DNA of 64,000 nt, taken from positions 1 to 64,000 of the forward strand of contig NZ_PSXX01000011.1 in the NCBI RefSeq assembly GCF_002931055.1, read 5' to 3'. This DNA comes from Pseudoclavibacter sp. AY1H1. GTDB lineage: Bacteria > Actinomycetota > Actinomycetes > Actinomycetales > Microbacteriaceae. The translations under genes were made by a program, and so were the position numbers. The notes beneath the pieces were generated by a model, which saw only the letters and a program-made list of their open reading frames with translations, ran no database searches and was not told the origin of the DNA. Positions 18,224 through 26,579 of the stretch are shown piece after piece (within the stretch, counting starts at the first letter, position 1; each line of letters begins with the position of its first letter).

Positions 18224-19176
18224 TCGCGCACGATCTGACCCTCGTCATCGTGGGCTACAAGCACGAGCGCTACGTCGGAGACCTGCTGCTCTCTCTCCAG
18301 CAGCAGACGATCTTGCCCAGCCGGATACTGCTCATCGACGACGACCCAGCAGGAGAGACCGCGGACGCCGCCGAGGTGTACCTCGAAGAGAACCCTCTTC
18401 ACGTGTCCATTCAACGCAACCGGGTCAATCGAGGGCTCTGCGCGAGCCTGAATTCCGCGCTGTCGACGATCGACACAGAGTTCTACGCATACATCTCTGC
18501 CGACGACTGGATGCTCCCGACCCGCTTCGAGCGCCAACTCGAAGCGATGGCCGGCGCCTCCGCAGATGTCGCTGTCGTCTACTCGAACGCACTCCGAGTC
18601 GATGAGCACGGAAAGCAGCTCGAGCGCGACTTCAAGACTGAATACGCGTGGCCTCCTCGACTGAGCGGGTCTGTCTACAGTGAGCTCTGCGAGTACAACT
18701 GGTTGCCTGCGCCCTCGGTCATGCTCCGGACTCAATCGGTGAAGGAAGCAGGAGGCTACGACCCCGATCTCTTCTTCGAAGACCACGACCTGTGGATCCG
18801 GCTCGCACTGAAGTCGGACTTTCTCTGCGTCGACGAGCCTCTCGTCGCTTTCCGCGAACTCGGGTCGTCGCTTGGACACCAGCAGTTCCACACCACGAAT
18901 CCCCGCTTCGTCATGGCGTATCTCCAGATATTCTCGAAACAACTCGGGATCACGCCCGAACTCGACGCTGAGATGGAGAATCGCATCTGGACGCTGGCTC
19001 TGCGTCTCTGGCGCATTGAAGGACCGACGCCACGAGTCGTCGACTACCTGAAGACCTCCTTCCGTTCAGCTCCGAACCGGGTCACCGCACGGGTGTACGT
19101 TCTCTTGGCTCGTGCAGGGGTTCGAGCAACGGCAGTGGATCGCGTTCGAGGGTTCCTCCGCGCTCCGCGCGCCTAG
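18220..19176 (+). CDS. Glycosyltransferase family 2
   Basis: A 318-aa GT-A protein. It opens with LTLVIVGYKHERYVGDLLLSL, followed by LLIDDDPAGETAD and ISADDWMLPTRFERQLEAM; the DD and ADDW pairs are the metal/nucleotide ligands. HDLWIRLAL fits the acceptor-base region. It is the last gene of the plus-strand operon with the exporter and two other transferases, overlaps the preceding stop by 4 nt and is followed by a hairpin. Confidence 0.9.
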   Translation: MIAHDLTLVIVGYKHERYVGDLLLSLQQQTILPSRILLIDDDPAGETADAAEVYLEENPLHVSIQRNRVNRGLCASLNSALSTIDTEFYAYISADDWMLPTRFERQLEAMAGASADVAVVYSNALRVDEHGKQLERDFKTEYAWPPRLSGSVYSELCEYNWLPAPSVMLRTQSVKEAGGYDPDLFFEDHDLWIRLALKSDFLCVDEPLVAFRELGSSLGHQQFHTTNPRFVMAYLQIFSKQLGITPELDAEMENRIWTLALRLWRIEGPTPRVVDYLKTSFRSAPNRVTARVYVLLARAGVRATAVDRVRGFLRAPRA

Positions 19177-19189
19177 GTGTACTCGGCCG

Positions 19190-19206
19190 TTCGCCTCGGA
19201 GGCGAA
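19190..19206. terminator. Bidirectional hairpin between convergent transferase genes
   Basis: TTCGCCT and AGGCGAA arms around CGG fill the 31-bp gap between the plus-strand gene ending at 19176 and the minus-strand gene ending at 19208. Confidence 0.6.
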
Positions 19207-19207
19207 G

Positions 19208-20350
19208 CTACGACGCGCCAGCGATCGCTCGAAAGTGGTTCACTCGCTCGTCGAAGGTGGTCTCGAAGGGGACAGCCTCCATGAACGAGAGTCCACGGCG
19301 GGCCTGAACCTCGAGCTCCATCGGCCCGGTCGCGAGCCGTTCAGTCACTGCTGCCGCCGCGACCACGTCTGGTCTTGCTACGGCCCAGCCACCACCGCCA
19401 GCGGCCAGCAGCGGCGTGAGCGTCCTGTTGTGAAAACCGAGGACAGGAACCCCCGAACCCATCGCCTCGAAGTACGTACTCGCCGAATCCCCCTGAACGT
19501 GCGGCAGGAACATGAGGTCGACCTCGCTCCGCACAAAGGGCTTCCAGTCCTTCTCGAAGTCCATGAATCCCGCGAAGCGCACATTCTTCGACTCGAGCCG
19601 GCGGAGCTCCGGTTCCAGATTTCCTGATCCGATTATCGTGAACTCGAAGCTGATCGATCTCCGTTCGAGTTCCGCGATGAACGGCTCGATCAACTTCACT
19701 CCCTTGATCTCGGTCAGACGGCCCGAGTACGCGATTCGCAACGGCCGATCGCCGTGCCAGTGCTCCCGACGGCTTGCGGCAGCCATGTCACCTGCACGCA
19801 TCCTGTGATCGAAGTACATATGCGTGGAGGGGTTCACGACCTTGTAGTGCTCGGCTGCCGAGTGACCGTTGCACTGAAAACCATCGGCTCGGGCCGCGAG
19901 GGCATCCAGACGCCTCGTGCGCCGAAGCGCGCCGACTCTGATGCGGGCCCGGTCGACAGCTCCACGGGCCGTGACGAGACCAACCTCAAGGCGAACGGCG
20001 GGGGACCAGTCGTCAGTGAAGATGACCTTGAAGTGATGGCCGAGAAGCGACTGACTCAGCGGTCCCACCACTGAATGCATGACCAGGTCAGCCCCGAGTC
20101 GGGAGAGGGCGGGCGCGTCAACTTGCGGGATGAATTCCAGGTCAGCGGCGAGATCGTGATCGGCCCACATCATCTGGGGGTCGTCTTCCTCGGCGAGAAG
20201 AGGAGCCTCGAGCGAGGACACGAGCACCTTGCCCGGCCACCTCTTCGCGTACTCGGCCAAGCCCGTCATGGATTTCGCGAATATGCCGAGCTTGCCATCC
20301 GCAGTCACACGAAGCGGGCTGTCGTTGAGGTAGAAGAATCTCACGGGCAT
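19208..20350 (-). CDS. Glycosyltransferase, GT4-like
   Basis: A protein of about 380 aa with a GT-B fold. The Rossmann-like C-terminal half has IAYSGRLTEIKGVKLIEPFI, FTIIGSGNLEPELRRL and FLPHVQGDSASTYFEAMGSGVPVLGF, the family's donor-binding region. The ATG at 20350 is directly preceded by AAGGA. A GTG two codons later (20344) has better spacing and may be the real start. It is likely cotranscribed with the upstream transferase genes, 74 nt away. Confidence 0.85.
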   Translation of the reverse strand: MPVRFFYLNDSPLRVTADGKLGIFAKSMTGLAEYAKRWPGKVLVSSLEAPLLAEEDDPQMMWADHDLAADLEFIPQVDAPALSRLGADLVMHSVVGPLSQSLLGHHFKVIFTDDWSPAVRLEVGLVTARGAVDRARIRVGALRRTRRLDALAARADGFQCNGHSAAEHYKVVNPSTHMYFDHRMRAGDMAAASRREHWHGDRPLRIAYSGRLTEIKGVKLIEPFIAELERRSISFEFTIIGSGNLEPELRRLESKNVRFAGFMDFEKDWKPFVRSEVDLMFLPHVQGDSASTYFEAMGSGVPVLGFHNRTLTPLLAAGGGGWAVARPDVVAAAAVTERLATGPMELEVQARRGLSFMEAVPFETTFDERVNHFRAIAGAS

Positions 20351-20423
20351 TCCTTGGAGAAGGAGGTGGACAGGATGGGTGTCGACATTCGATGTTCACC
20401 AGCACGGCGATGAAACGCAGTGC

Positions 20424-21440
20424 TCACTTCGACGTGGAAGCCGAGCGTCGCCGCTGGAGTCGATTCGAGATCTTCACGGTGAGGATGCGCAACACACGCT
20501 GCCACCGCTCCAGCGAGCCGATGCGCTGACGCTCGACTCGACCACAGAGGGCTGCCCACTCGTCGACGAGCTTCACAAGCGAGTACTCATCGGCGCGGCG
20601 TGCCGCCCCGAGGCGGATACGCTCGAACGCCTCGGGTTCAGCCCGCAACCGTGCGAGCGTCGCTGGAAGCTCTCGAGCGTCGTTGATCAGCAGGCTGTCC
20701 TCTCCCGGGCTCGCGAGCTCGAGATACGAGGCCTCGCCGCTGATAATCGGCACCGTGCGGGCATTCCATGCGTTGATGAGCTTCGTGGGCGGCTTCCGCA
20801 CATCGGCGTTGTCGACCATGCTGCCCCGGATGCACAAGGTGAGATCAGCGTTGCTGAAGTCATGCCAGGTCTGATCGCTGCCGTTTGTCGTGCTTGGAGA
20901 ATCTATGTGCAAGCTGAAGCCGCTTGCGACGATGCCTGCAACCATGTCGGGCTCAAGGAGAACCTTCGGCACATGCTCCGGATTGCATTTCAGCGTGATC
21001 GCCTCGAAGACCGTCCTCGTCTGATCCCTTGGTATCAGCCCCCTCTGCGGGAGCGCAGGAAGGTACTCGGCGTCAGCACCGTAGCGCTGAATCCAGTACG
21101 CCGAACGATTCGGCACGATCACACGGTCTGGTCGGAATGGTGCGTCGAATTGCAACGCGGAATCACTGCGGATCATCAGACACGGGAATCCCGACAGCAC
21201 CAGCGCCGTCCGGAGGTTGACGAAGTCCGAGATGAAGGCGACGACAAGAGATGTGCCGCCCGGCACATCCGGTCCGAGCGTGACGTCGTACCCCCGATCA
21301 CGGAAACGCGCGAAGAGCTCGAGGATGTTGTGCCCGAATCCCGATGCGAACTTCTCGGGATCCTCGTCCGGTCTCCAGTGCCGGGCAACGCTTGCTACCT
21401 CTGGATCTTCGCAGTAGAAGTGCCAATTGCCATCGTTCAC
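20424..21440 (-). CDS. Putative glycosyltransferase, GT-B-like, family uncertain
   Basis: A 338-aa protein. It lacks a clear GT4 EX7E motif. RTVPIISGEASYLELASPGEDSLLI with the following DARELPATLARL resembles the C-terminal half of GT-B enzymes of surface-glycan clusters, and the N-terminal half has FARFRDRGYDV and a single Rossmann-like pattern. The start is GTG at 21440, overlapping the stop of the tandem transferase by 4 nt. Context strongly supports a glycan role; the exact family is unsure. The C-terminus is Arg-rich. Confidence 0.65.
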   Translation of the reverse strand: MNDGNWHFYCEDPEVASVARHWRPDEDPEKFASGFGHNILELFARFRDRGYDVTLGPDVPGGTSLVVAFISDFVNLRTALVLSGFPCLMIRSDSALQFDAPFRPDRVIVPNRSAYWIQRYGADAEYLPALPQRGLIPRDQTRTVFEAITLKCNPEHVPKVLLEPDMVAGIVASGFSLHIDSPSTTNGSDQTWHDFSNADLTLCIRGSMVDNADVRKPPTKLINAWNARTVPIISGEASYLELASPGEDSLLINDARELPATLARLRAEPEAFERIRLGAARRADEYSLVKLVDEWAALCGRVERQRIGSLERWQRVLRILTVKISNRLQRRRSASTSK

Positions 21441-23590
21441 GCTGACCTCGACTTCCCGAGCGGCTGACCTACCAGCACCAGACGCAGGAGTTCACTCACC
21501 GAAGCCGCGCCGGCACTCGGGGAGTAGTGGTCCTGCCAACGCCGCGCGTTCGCGTCCACGTTGCCGTCAAGCCCACGCTCGATTTTCCGCTCGATAGCTG
21601 CCGCGAGTGCGAGTGCGTCGCCGGCAGGAAACACGTCGCCGCTCTGCGGCGGAACGATCTCCGGCAAGGCCCCAGCGTCGCTGACGAGCACCGGGACTCC
21701 CGCGGCCATCGCTTCGGTCACGACGAGTCCGAACGGCTCGGGCCACACCGAAGGGACCACAAGCAGGTCGATGCGATCGAAGAACGCAGCTGGCGCCACC
21801 CAGCCCGGCCGGTCGGTGAGGTGCGCGACGGGCTGCAGCGCCTTCTCCACGGCCAGCTGAGCCTGTTTCGAGACGAACCGTGGCTCGCCGGCGAGCAGCA
21901 GCCGATAGCGCCCAGGTTTGCGCGCCTCCAGCTCCTGCACGGCGGCGGCCAGCACGTCCACGCCCTTGTCGATGGATGGCCTGCCCAGGAATCCGAGCAC
22001 GATCGGCGGTCCGCTCGACACCCGGTTGCGTGTGCCGGGGCTCTGGCTCCAGTTCGGCAGCACCTCTGCATTGCCGACGGCGGCCGCCATCGACGCGGAT
22101 GGCACGAGCGTCGTGAGCGCCTTGAAGCGCGCCAAGGGCTCGAGGACGCGCAGCGCACCCAGTGGGCGTTGGTGGAGGTGCACGATTCGACCGGGGTGCC
22201 CTGCTGTCGCGGCGGCGGGTACGAGCCCGTTGCACCAGAGGACTCCCCGTCGCTGTGCGGCATCCCAGCGGCGGAGCGCGAGCATCCAGGATCTCCGCCC
22301 GGCCGCCTCGAGTTCCACCACGCGATGCCCGGCGCCCCGCGCCGCAGCGACCAGCTCGCCCGGTTCGGAGGGGCCGACGATGGTCACGTCGACGCCGAGC
22401 TCCTCGAGCACGGCGGCGATGTTGAGGAGCATCACCTCTCCCCCGCCGATGTCGCCGTTGTTCGTGGCGATGGTGATGTGGTCCGGGAGGCCGCCCGGCA
22501 GCTCGGACGTGACTCCCGCCTCGGCATAGACACCGGCGATGGCTGAGGTCATGTCGGAGACCGACGGCCAGTCGTCGAGCGTCGTGACGGCGTCGGCGTC
22601 CAGGAGCGCACGCGCGACCTGCGCGACATCTTCGGCGTCGACGAGTCCGGCCTCCGCGACGATCTCCGGGTTCCCGCCGACTCTGGAGGCCACGACGCGC
22701 ATCCCGCGATTGGCCGCGTCGAGCAGCGAGTAGGAGCAGTTCTCCCAGACCGACAGCTGCGCCAGCACGTCGGCTTCCGCCATGGCCGCGTCGGGGTCCA
22801 CGAACCCTGGGAAGTCGACGGCGTCGGCGAGGCCGAGGTCGCTGACCCGACGTCGCAGCTCCGCGTCCAGCTCGCCGACCCCGGCGATCGTCAGCCTGGC
22901 GCCCGGTCTCTGCGCGTGCACGCGAGCGAACGCATCGATGAGCTGCGGGATGCGCTTCTCGGGAGAGAGTCGCGCGAGGGCGAGCACGCGCAGGGAGTCG
23001 GAGGCGCGCGCCGCGTGCGGGGGAAGCCGGTCGACGCCGTTGTGCACGACGTGCACGTGCTGCTTCGGACCCCACTTCGCGAGCATCGCCTGCTTGGTCG
23101 CCTCGGAGACGGCGATGACGCCCTCGAACCGACGCAGCCGCGCTCCGTGCACCCGAGCCATGAGCTGCGACTTCCAGGAGGACCCGTGATAGACGCTGTC
23201 CTCGCCGGCGATACCGTGCTCGCTCGTGACGCGCACGGTGCCAGGTGGCAGGGGCGTGGCGGCCACGACGACATCCGCGTACGCGAGATGCGAGTGCACG
23301 ACAGCAGGCCGGAGGCGGCGCGCCGCCGACCTGAGGGTCCGGATCGACCGGCTCAGGCCGGCGTCGGGCCCGACCCTGCCCACGGCGAGGCGTGCGCCGA
23401 CGGCACGGAGACGATCGACGAGAGGCCCCTCCGGGCAGAGCACGACGAGCTCGAAGCCGGGAATGCCCGCCTCGACCACGTCCAGGACGTGACGCGCGAC
23501 CCCGCCCAGGTCGGCAACAGGAATCACCCAGAGCGCGATCGGCCGCGAAGAGCGGCCTCCGTCAGGTGCTGCCCGTGCCTCTAGAGCCAC
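21437..23590 (-). CDS. Tandem glycosyltransferase with two GT4 domains
   Basis: A 717-aa protein. The first GT4 domain (about residues 15-360) contains PVADLGGVARHVLDVV, VHNGVDRLPP, LALARLSPEKRIPQLIDAF and VLAQLSVWENCSYSLLDAANRGMRVV. The second (about 370-715) contains NNGDIGGGEVMLLNIAAVL, LGFLGRPSIDKGVDVL and VVPSVWPEPFGLVVTEAMAAGVPVL. Both halves look catalytically complete, so two sugar transfers are likely. The start is GTG at 23590, overlapping the NeuB-fusion stop by 10 bp with only a weak GAGAA upstream. Coupling to nonulosonate synthesis suggests its sugars neighbour that residue. Confidence 0.88.
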   Translation of the reverse strand: MALEARAAPDGGRSSRPIALWVIPVADLGGVARHVLDVVEAGIPGFELVVLCPEGPLVDRLRAVGARLAVGRVGPDAGLSRSIRTLRSAARRLRPAVVHSHLAYADVVVAATPLPPGTVRVTSEHGIAGEDSVYHGSSWKSQLMARVHGARLRRFEGVIAVSEATKQAMLAKWGPKQHVHVVHNGVDRLPPHAARASDSLRVLALARLSPEKRIPQLIDAFARVHAQRPGARLTIAGVGELDAELRRRVSDLGLADAVDFPGFVDPDAAMAEADVLAQLSVWENCSYSLLDAANRGMRVVASRVGGNPEIVAEAGLVDAEDVAQVARALLDADAVTTLDDWPSVSDMTSAIAGVYAEAGVTSELPGGLPDHITIATNNGDIGGGEVMLLNIAAVLEELGVDVTIVGPSEPGELVAAARGAGHRVVELEAAGRRSWMLALRRWDAAQRRGVLWCNGLVPAAATAGHPGRIVHLHQRPLGALRVLEPLARFKALTTLVPSASMAAAVGNAEVLPNWSQSPGTRNRVSSGPPIVLGFLGRPSIDKGVDVLAAAVQELEARKPGRYRLLLAGEPRFVSKQAQLAVEKALQPVAHLTDRPGWVAPAAFFDRIDLLVVPSVWPEPFGLVVTEAMAAGVPVLVSDAGALPEIVPPQSGDVFPAGDALALAAAIERKIERGLDGNVDANARRWQDHYSPSAGAASVSELLRLVLVGQPLGKSRSA

Positions 23591-25827
23591 TTCTCGAGCC
23601 GATCGAGCGCCGTCCAGAAGCCCTGGCCGTTGTCGATGTGACCCTGCCAGATCTCAGGGATGAACGGGGCACCCGGCGCGAACTCGTCGAGCTGGCCCGC
23701 CAGCAGCGGCCAGTCGACCTCGCCATCGCCGACCTGGACGCCCTCGCCGTCGACCCCCGTCGCGTCGACGAGGTGCAGGTGGATGCTGTGCGGCGCGACG
23801 AGCTCCGTGTAGTCGGAGAACTGCATCCCGAGGAAGTTCGCCGCGAGCTTCGAGTGAGACACGTCGAAGCAGAGCTTCGTCCCCGTCGTCGCCGAGAACT
23901 CCGCAGTGTCATGAGGATCGAGGAAGAGGTTGTGGAACTGCTGGCCTCCCATGAGCCACGGGAACGGCGGAAGCGTCTGCGCCGCGATCCGCACGCCGTC
24001 CGTGTCGAGACGCTGCACTGCATCCGCGATCCGCGCGTACATGGCGGTGCGCGCCTGAGCGGGGACGTGCTTGTCCTTCGTGAAGCCGCCCATCGTGACG
24101 ACCATGATCGGCTCGCTCGAGCGCGTGAACCACTTCTTCAGGCTGCGGGTCGTGTCGATGGTCCGCTGCACCTCGCGGATCGACCGTTCCCAGTGCTCGT
24201 CGTCCGTCGATGCGAGGTCGACGAGGAAGTCGCCGGAGAACAGGTCTGGCAGGTGCGTCGTGAAGTCCATGTCGAGGGGCTCCGTGAAGAAGCTGCCGAT
24301 GTCGACCTCGAGGTCCTTGTACGAGAAGTGGAACTCCAGGAAGTCGGGAGTCGAGTTCTCGATGAGCTTCTTGTAGTCGTGGTACCGAACAGGGAGGCCC
24401 CACGGGCGACGGAACTCGAACTCTCGCCCGACGGAAGCGGTGTCGGTGAGGTCGCTCTCGAAGAAGAACTCGCCTTCCGCCATGTCGTGGTTCACCGCGC
24501 GACCCACGAGCTCGTCGAGACGGTTCGGCTGCAGTCCGCGACCGGGGCTCTTCACGGCGATGTCCTCAGGTCGGAGCACCTCGCCCTCGCGCAGCTCTCG
24601 CGCCGCGACCAGCGACTTCGCGAGCGTCGTCCGGTTCATGAGCTCGCCCGTGGACACCTCTCGCGGTGCCGCGTCGCCCAACGAAAGCTCGATGTCTCGG
24701 ATCTGCTCGACCATCTGCGCGAACTCGTCCGGGAGCAGCGAGACCGTGTGGTCATTGCCCTCCATGCCGCGATCGACGGTGAAGTGCTTCTCGATGATGC
24801 GCGCCCCGCGTGCGACCGCAGCGACGGGCACGTGCCAGCCGCGCTCGTGGCCCGAGTAGCCGACGATGCTGTCGCCGATCTCCGCGAGCCGGTCGAGGTA
24901 GGCGAGGTTGATGTCCTTGAACGGTGCCGGATATGTCGACTGGCAGTGGAGCAGCGCGAAGCTGGAACCCAGGGAGCGCATGAGCCCGACGGTCTCGAGG
25001 ATCTCCGACTCCCGGGACATTCCGGTCGACAGGATGAGCGGGAGCCCACGCGAGCCCGCATCGCGGAGCAGCTCGTGGTTGGTGAGGTCGGCGGAGGCGA
25101 TCTTGAGCCCCTCGATGCCGTAGTCGACGAGCGCCTGGACGCTCGGTCCGTCCCACGGCGTGCACATGAGGTCGACACCGCGGTCGCGCGCATGGTCGAA
25201 GACCGTGAACAGCTTCTCCGCGGGGAGCGAGACGCGCGAGAGGAGATCCAGCGTGTACTGCGCTCCGAGGTCTTCGCCTGCCGTCGACCCGCCGCTCTGG
25301 CGGTACAGCGCGTCCATGTCCCGCAGCTGGAACTTCACGGCGTCGGCGCCCGCGTCGGCGGCGAGGTCGACAAGTCGCTTCGCGAGGTCGACATCGCCGT
25401 TGTGGTTGTTGCCGATCTCAGCGATGACAAACGCGGGGTGGCCGGCGCCGATCTCGTGCCGACCGATGCGCAGCACATCGTTGCGGTCGATGGCGACGGC
25501 GATCAGGTGGCCCGTCTCGTCGACGAGCGGCAGGTGCGTGATGCCGCCGTGCCCGAGCAGCGGAGCCAGCTCGGACGGCGTCGACGTCGCCGGCGCGGTG
25601 CGGGTGCTCGTGTTGGCGACTTCGACGCACGTGACGTCGAGCGAGGCCGTCGGGTTCGCGACGATCCAGCGACGGAAGTCACCGTCGGAGAGCGAGCCGC
25701 GCAGACGACCGTGCTCGTCGACGCAGAAGACGATGCGCTGCTGGTTCGCGCTGATCTTCTGCAGGCCGACGACGATCGGGTCCTCCGCGAAGACGATGTA
25801 CGGGGTGAGGTTGCGCTCGAAGATCAC
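23581..25827 (-). CDS. Four-part nonulosonate synthase: CBS pair - NeuB - SAF - xylose-isomerase-like TIM barrel
   Basis: A 748-aa protein. Residues 1-125 are a CBS pair (RGSLSDGDFRRWI, HGGITHLPLVDETGHLIAV). Residues 130-380 are a NeuB-type synthase that condenses PEP with an aldose (IAEIGNNHNGD 135-145, KFQ 165-167, HCQSTYPAPF, GYSGHERGW, IIEKHFT). Residues 402-460 are the SAF/antifreeze-like lid of NeuB enzymes. Residues 476-748 form a second TIM barrel of the sugar-phosphate isomerase/epimerase class (CFDVSHSKLAAN, IHLHLVDATG, FIPEIWQGH). The last part might supply or modify the aldose substrate; this is inference. The GTG start overlaps the neuA stop by 4 nt. Product could be a Neu5Ac-, Kdn- or legionaminate-like acid. 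Confidence 0.88.
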   Translation of the reverse strand: MIFERNLTPYIVFAEDPIVVGLQKISANQQRIVFCVDEHGRLRGSLSDGDFRRWIVANPTASLDVTCVEVANTSTRTAPATSTPSELAPLLGHGGITHLPLVDETGHLIAVAIDRNDVLRIGRHEIGAGHPAFVIAEIGNNHNGDVDLAKRLVDLAADAGADAVKFQLRDMDALYRQSGGSTAGEDLGAQYTLDLLSRVSLPAEKLFTVFDHARDRGVDLMCTPWDGPSVQALVDYGIEGLKIASADLTNHELLRDAGSRGLPLILSTGMSRESEILETVGLMRSLGSSFALLHCQSTYPAPFKDINLAYLDRLAEIGDSIVGYSGHERGWHVPVAAVARGARIIEKHFTVDRGMEGNDHTVSLLPDEFAQMVEQIRDIELSLGDAAPREVSTGELMNRTTLAKSLVAARELREGEVLRPEDIAVKSPGRGLQPNRLDELVGRAVNHDMAEGEFFFESDLTDTASVGREFEFRRPWGLPVRYHDYKKLIENSTPDFLEFHFSYKDLEVDIGSFFTEPLDMDFTTHLPDLFSGDFLVDLASTDDEHWERSIREVQRTIDTTRSLKKWFTRSSEPIMVVTMGGFTKDKHVPAQARTAMYARIADAVQRLDTDGVRIAAQTLPPFPWLMGGQQFHNLFLDPHDTAEFSATTGTKLCFDVSHSKLAANFLGMQFSDYTELVAPHSIHLHLVDATGVDGEGVQVGDGEVDWPLLAGQLDEFAPGAPFIPEIWQGHIDNGQGFWTALDRLEKWL

Positions 25828-26579
25828 TGAGCGGAGTCCTTGTCTGTCGATGCTGCGGTGTGCGCTGACGGAGCGGCGGCCGCGTCAGGATGAAGCTGGG
25901 AGAGCTGGTGGTCTGCGATGGAGAGATCGAGCTCGGTGTCGATGTCGACGCCTTCGAGGTCATCCATCTCGAAGATGCCGATCGTGCCACCGAGCCGGTT
26001 GTGCTCCCGCTCGTAGATCTCGGTCTTCGTGAGGTAGAGCGAGCCCGTCTCGCGGTAGAACATCTGCGTGCGCTGCAGCTCCTGGCGGCGGGGCCTCGCG
26101 CCGATCGTGAAGTGCGCCTTCGGCTGGTCCCCCTCTGCCGCTCCGTACTGCCAGAGGAACGGCGTCTGGGGCACGGCACCCACCATCGAATCGACGCCCG
26201 TCGCCGCGAACTGCGAGATCGCACGGTCGAGGGTGCCCGGAAGCCGCACGGGCGAGGTCGCCTGCAGGAGCATGACGGCATCCGGTCGTCGCCCGGCGGC
26301 CGTGTACTCGGCGATGGCGTGCTCGACCACCGGCTCGGTCGCCGTCGTGTCTTCAGCGAGGTGCGCGGGGCGCAGCCACGGCACCTGCGCGCCGGCTTCC
26401 CGTGCGATGGCGGCGAGGGCCTCGTCGTCGGTGGAGACGAGGACATCCATCTGGGGACGCGCCGCGAGGGCCTGCTCGATGGTCCAGGCGACCAGTGGCT
26501 TGCCGGCGACTCGGCGCCTGTTCTTGCCCGGGATGCCTTTGGAGCCTCCCCGCACGGGGATGACGCACAAGATCCTCAT
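25824..26579 (-). CDS. CMP-nonulosonate cytidylyltransferase (NeuA/KpsU-like)
   Basis: Activates the NeuB product with CTP. The protein is 251 aa. It begins MRILCVIPVRGGSKGIPGKN, containing the nucleotide-binding R-G-G-S-K-G-I-x-x-K-N motif. LVSTDDEALAAIA and LLQATSPVRLPGTLDRAI are the usual substrate-site segments, and DIDTELDLSIAD closes the core. A tail of about 25 Ala/Ser/Asp-rich residues is extra. The ATG at 26579 has GGAGG 7 nt upstream and overlaps the upstream stop by 4 nt. CMP-Neu5Ac specificity is not certain. Confidence 0.9.
   Translation of the reverse strand: MRILCVIPVRGGSKGIPGKNRRRVAGKPLVAWTIEQALAARPQMDVLVSTDDEALAAIAREAGAQVPWLRPAHLAEDTTATEPVVEHAIAEYTAAGRRPDAVMLLQATSPVRLPGTLDRAISQFAATGVDSMVGAVPQTPFLWQYGAAEGDQPKAHFTIGARPRRQELQRTQMFYRETGSLYLTKTEIYEREHNRLGGTIGIFEMDDLEGVDIDTELDLSIADHQLSQLHPDAAAAPSAHTAASTDKDSAQ

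Noticed and set aside
23392-25830. 812-codon open frame opposite the NeuB fusion
   Set aside because: Complementary shadow of the NeuB gene; composition is dominated by Arg/Val/Glu/Asp and has no motif.
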